DNA from: Candidatus Hydrogenedentota bacterium | Lineage (GTDB): Bacteria; Hydrogenedentota; Hydrogenedentia; Hydrogenedentales; SLHB01 | NCBI GenBank assembly: GCA_016215105.1 | Contig: JACRLJ010000106.1 | Span: forward strand, 1-64,000 | Direction of reading: 5' to 3' | DNA: 64,000 nucleotides | Shown here: positions 61,142 to 64,000 of the stretch, one piece after another | Layout: each line of letters opens with the position of its first letter | Numbering within the stretch: position 1 is the stretch's first letter | Program-made: the position numbers and the translations under genes | The notes under the pieces: generated by a model | The model's database searches: none | Seen by the model: only the letters and a program-made list of their open reading frames with translations | What the model was told of the DNA's origin: nothing

Positions 61142-64000
61142 ATGAACGAAGCAGACGCCGTAATCCTGAAGCAATGGTATGCCCAGCGCGACGCCGAGGC
61201 GTTCAACACCATCCTCGCGCGCTATTCCGCCATGGTCTACGCGACGTGCCTTCGCATCCTGCGAAACTCGACGCAAGCGGCGGACGTGACCCAGGAATGC
61301 TTCGAGTCCCTGGTCACGGCAACTCGGCCTCCCGACAGGCATCTCGGCAGTTGGCTGCACCGCGTCGCGACAAACCTGTCCCTCAAACATATCCGCGCAG
61401 ACCAAAGACGAAGAACCCGCGAAGCAGTGTTCACCGCCAACCAGGCAACGCGCGTCGAAGCGTCCTGGGACGACATCTACGAATACGTCGACCAGGCCAT
61501 CGCCGAACTTCCCGAGCGCTACCGCGTACCGCTCGTAGCCTACTACCTCGAGCGCCGCCCCCAATCCGCCATCGCGGCTGAACTCGGCGTTACCCAATCC
61601 ACGATCGCCTACCGCATCAACCAAGGCGTCGAACGCATCGGTAAAGCGCTACGGAAGCGGGGCATAATCGTCCCCGCCACACTAGCGGCGCTCCTCACCG
61701 CAAACCTCGCCCAAGCGGAATCCTTTCCGCTACCCCTGGCAGCCTCCCTGGGAAAGCTCGCGCTGTCGCAGTCGGCAAAAGCAGTCGCAGCCGACTCAGT
61801 CGCTACGACGAATGTGGGCAGCGCGTCGTTGGCGGCGATAACCATAAAGAAAGCGCTGCTAGCCGCAGCGATCATCGCGCTCGCTCTGACGTATCTGTAC
61901 GTGCCCCGTTTGGAACAATGGATGGCCAAGAGAGGTGAATCTCCCACTCCAGCGCCCACCGTCACGGCGCCGTCTCTCCCGGCGAAGGCCAAGATCCCTT
62001 CTGCTGGCGCGACCGCGTCTGTCCAGCAACCCACCCCGCAGGGCCCATCCATTACTGGAACTGTGGTCGACTCGGTAGGCAATCCAGTCGCAGGGGCAAG
62101 TGTGGATGTTGTGGACTGGCAACGATACAAAGGTTGGGTGATGCCCGACGGTAGCTACAAAACCGCCCCAGGATGTAAGTTCGGCGCCATTTCCGGAACG
62201 GATGGCTCCTTCCAGATCGTAAACGTCAAGCCCTCGCGAAAGCTGAGGATCTCCGCCGAGAAGAAGGGAATGTTGTCAGCGCCCGGTCTTCCGACCGAGT
62301 GCGAACTGACCACTGACGGCCTGGACGTGGTCATCACTCTGTACGAACCAGCGTCGGTCGAGGGCGTTGTAGTCGACTCCGGCGGCCGACCGCTCGCGGA
62401 CAAAGAAGTGACCGCCCGGTATCAAGCGAAATACTTGCCTGCTGAATCAGCAAGAACAGACAAAGAGGGCCGCTTCAAAATTGAAGGTCTCCTGCCGGGC
62501 ACACAGGGTCTCGTGGCCATGCCCGAAGAACAATATGCTCCAGGACTCGAGGACAAACGGGTTGAACTGAGTCCTGGGCAGACGCTTTCGGGAATACGCT
62601 TGGTATACGCTGGCGACGACTACGTCTTGGCGGGCCGCGTCACGAATGAACGAGATGAACCCATCAAAGGCGCCCACGTTCAAATAAGTGGAATCTATAG
62701 CTCGACGTCCCCATACGTTTACACGGACTCAGATGGCCGGTACTCGTTTGTGCGGCTTCCCGACGGAAAATGGGAACTGTGGGTAATGCATCAGGCGTAC
62801 AAGGCATCGGGAATCCACTTGGCCAAGGCCGGACGGAAAGACGCCGACCTGGTGATGAAGGACCGGGAGCGCGTCAGCATTGCGGGAAAAGTGGTTGATG
62901 ACAGCACCGGCCAGCCTCTCCCTGAGTTCGAGATTCAACCCGTGAATGACTCGGTCGCTATGCTCGACCCAAGTCTTTACGGTGAGTTCCGGACTATTCA
63001 TGATAAGGACGGGCGATTCACCTTGGAAAATGTGTTGCTGGGACCAACGACCATCGTCGCGCGGGCGTCTGGGTATGGACTCCGATGCAAGATGATTAAC
63101 AACCTCGAAGTAATCAAAGAACGGGACTTCGTTGTCGACCTTTCCCGCATAAACCTTAACGGTGAAGCGTCCAATGAGCCTGCGGAAGAAAACCCGGCGG
63201 AACCCCTTGTCGAAGGAATGATCCTTACCCAGACCGGAGCGCCCGTCCCGAATGCCTACGTATTCGTGGGGGATATCCCCTGGATCAGGAGCAGCTCCAC
63301 GTACTCTTGGGATCTGGTGAAGCAGTCCTTCGAGGATACCGCTGCTGCCCGGTCCAAGGACGACGGGACGTTCCAAGCCGGCTCACTCAAACCGGAAACG
63401 CAAACAATCTCCGCCTACGATCCCGAAATGGGTCTTGGCTCGGTGACCGTGACGCCGAACAGGCCCCGGACCACGGGCGTGCGAATTGCACTATCGCCTG
63501 CGGGAATACTTGAAGGCCTAATTACCGCCGACGGGAATCCTGTCGATCACGCGTGGGTGACCGTCTTTCCAACCGAGTCGTTTGAAGATGTAAGAGGGGA
63601 AGCGTTCACCAAGATGGACGGGGCGTACCTGGTAGGACAACTCGCCGCGGGTTCTGTACACGTCCGGGCCCAGTTGCCTCACTCGGGTAAAACACTGATA
63701 CGACAAATCACGCAAGAAGCCGCTGTCGCGAGTGGTCAAAAGACATTAGTCACCTTTGACTTCCCATCTACCAAAGGTATTCTGGAAGGCGGCATTTCCG
63801 TTCATGGAAAGTCGGCGCGAACGGCCCATCTCCAGTTGCGTATAGTGGTTCCAGCCGGGGTTGAAGAACAGACTCTGGAACTCGATGAGGATTCCAGCGG
63901 ACGATATCGATTCGAAGACCTACCCTCGGGTTCAGCTTCGTTGACGGTCACCGCAGTCGTTGATGCAGTTGCCTGTCGACAAGAGTTCCAGTTGGCGCTG
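61142..64000 (+). CDS. ECF sigma factor fused to membrane anchor and carboxypeptidase-regulatory-like repeats, cut by window edge
   Basis: Translation from the ATG at 61142 stays open for 953 codons to the right edge. Residues about 10-85 are sigma region 2 (EAFNTILARYSAMVYATCLRIL, then DVTQECFESLV and GSWLHRVATNLSLKHIR). Region 4 covers about 115-170 (AELPERYRVPLVAYYL, SAIAAELGVTQSTIAYR). A membrane helix lies at about 236-254 (KALLAAAIIALALTYLY), then a Pro/Ala linker, then at least six carboxypeptidase-regulatory or transthyretin-like domains (GTVVDSVGNPVAGASV, GVVVDSGGRPLADKEV, GRVTNERDEPIKGAHV and others). GGGAG is about 10 nt before the ATG. The protein thus links a transcription factor to a periplasmic sensor in one chain. 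Planctomycete-type genomes contain related fusions. Confidence 0.9.
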   Translation, partial: MNEADAVILKQWYAQRDAEAFNTILARYSAMVYATCLRILRNSTQAADVTQECFESLVTATRPPDRHLGSWLHRVATNLSLKHIRADQRRRTREAVFTANQATRVEASWDDIYEYVDQAIAELPERYRVPLVAYYLERRPQSAIAAELGVTQSTIAYRINQGVERIGKALRKRGIIVPATLAALLTANLAQAESFPLPLAASLGKLALSQSAKAVAADSVATTNVGSASLAAITIKKALLAAAIIALALTYLYVPRLEQWMAKRGESPTPAPTVTAPSLPAKAKIPSAGATASVQQPTPQGPSITGTVVDSVGNPVAGASVDVVDWQRYKGWVMPDGSYKTAPGCKFGAISGTDGSFQIVNVKPSRKLRISAEKKGMLSAPGLPTECELTTDGLDVVITLYEPASVEGVVVDSGGRPLADKEVTARYQAKYLPAESARTDKEGRFKIEGLLPGTQGLVAMPEEQYAPGLEDKRVELSPGQTLSGIRLVYAGDDYVLAGRVTNERDEPIKGAHVQISGIYSSTSPYVYTDSDGRYSFVRLPDGKWELWVMHQAYKASGIHLAKAGRKDADLVMKDRERVSIAGKVVDDSTGQPLPEFEIQPVNDSVAMLDPSLYGEFRTIHDKDGRFTLENVLLGPTTIVARASGYGLRCKMINNLEVIKERDFVVDLSRINLNGEASNEPAEENPAEPLVEGMILTQTGAPVPNAYVFVGDIPWIRSSSTYSWDLVKQSFEDTAAARSKDDGTFQAGSLKPETQTISAYDPEMGLGSVTVTPNRPRTTGVRIALSPAGILEGLITADGNPVDHAWVTVFPTESFEDVRGEAFTKMDGAYLVGQLAAGSVHVRAQLPHSGKTLIRQITQEAAVASGQKTLVTFDFPSTKGILEGGISVHGKSARTAHLQLRIVVPAGVEEQTLELDEDSSGRYRFEDLPSGSASLTVTAVVDAVACRQEFQLAL

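Overview
The window is GC-rich DNA from an uncultured-looking Gram-negative bacterium. Its gene content points to a Planctomycetota or Hydrogenedentota-type lineage. The clues are an exosortase-linked exopolysaccharide (EPS) operon, secreted proteins with cohesin-like and dockerin-like modules, an ECF sigma factor paired with a von Willebrand A protein that starts with an anti-sigma-like segment, a second ECF sigma factor fused to a membrane anchor and carboxypeptidase-regulatory-like domains, and zinc-ribbon/coiled-coil proteins. The lineage is an inference from gene content only. I see no rRNA, tRNA, CRISPR array, insertion sequence or phage.

Region 1 (1-8.7 kb) holds sugar and glycosyltransferase genes in two tightly overlapping divergent groups. 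The leftward group is a group 1 glycosyltransferase (cut by the window edge), an NAD-dependent epimerase and a Gfo/Idh/MocA oxidoreductase. The rightward group is two family 2 glycosyltransferases and an asparagine-synthase-like protein that lacks the N-terminal catalytic Cys. A PadR regulator and membrane protein pair follows.

Region 2 (8.7-27 kb) is a leftward run of twelve genes for a Wzx/Wzy/Wza-type EPS with an exosortase. In transcription order it encodes a sigma-54 activator without a receiver domain, outer-membrane export lipoprotein, Wzz plus BY-kinase, hexapeptide acyltransferase, WecG-type transferase, large TPR protein, exosortase, EpsI, TPR lipoprotein, polymerase/ligase-like membrane protein, flippase and GT2. 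A GG-N10-GC sigma-54 promoter lies upstream of the activator, with inverted repeats further out, suggesting that the operon is controlled by its own first gene.

Region 3 (27-47 kb) contains secreted and accessory genes: a cohesin/dockerin protein, nitrilase, two zinc-ribbon proteins, ACT protein, two six-hairpin-type glycosidases, a sialidase-like/dockerin gene split by a frameshift, an O-methyltransferase-like protein and a REC-HPt-GGCT fusion. Two genes here are clearly broken (a glycosyltransferase at 34.4-35.4 kb and an alcohol dehydrogenase at 41-42 kb). The intergenic spaces carry 9-bp tandem repeats, hairpin repeats, and a 40-nt element found upstream of both dockerin-bearing genes.

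Region 4 (47-64 kb) has a pseudopilin-like protein, several proteins of unknown function, a broken GT39 gene, a sigma factor/VWA pair, a large hybrid histidine kinase, and at the right edge the ECF sigma factor fused to carboxypeptidase-regulatory-like repeats (cut by the window end).
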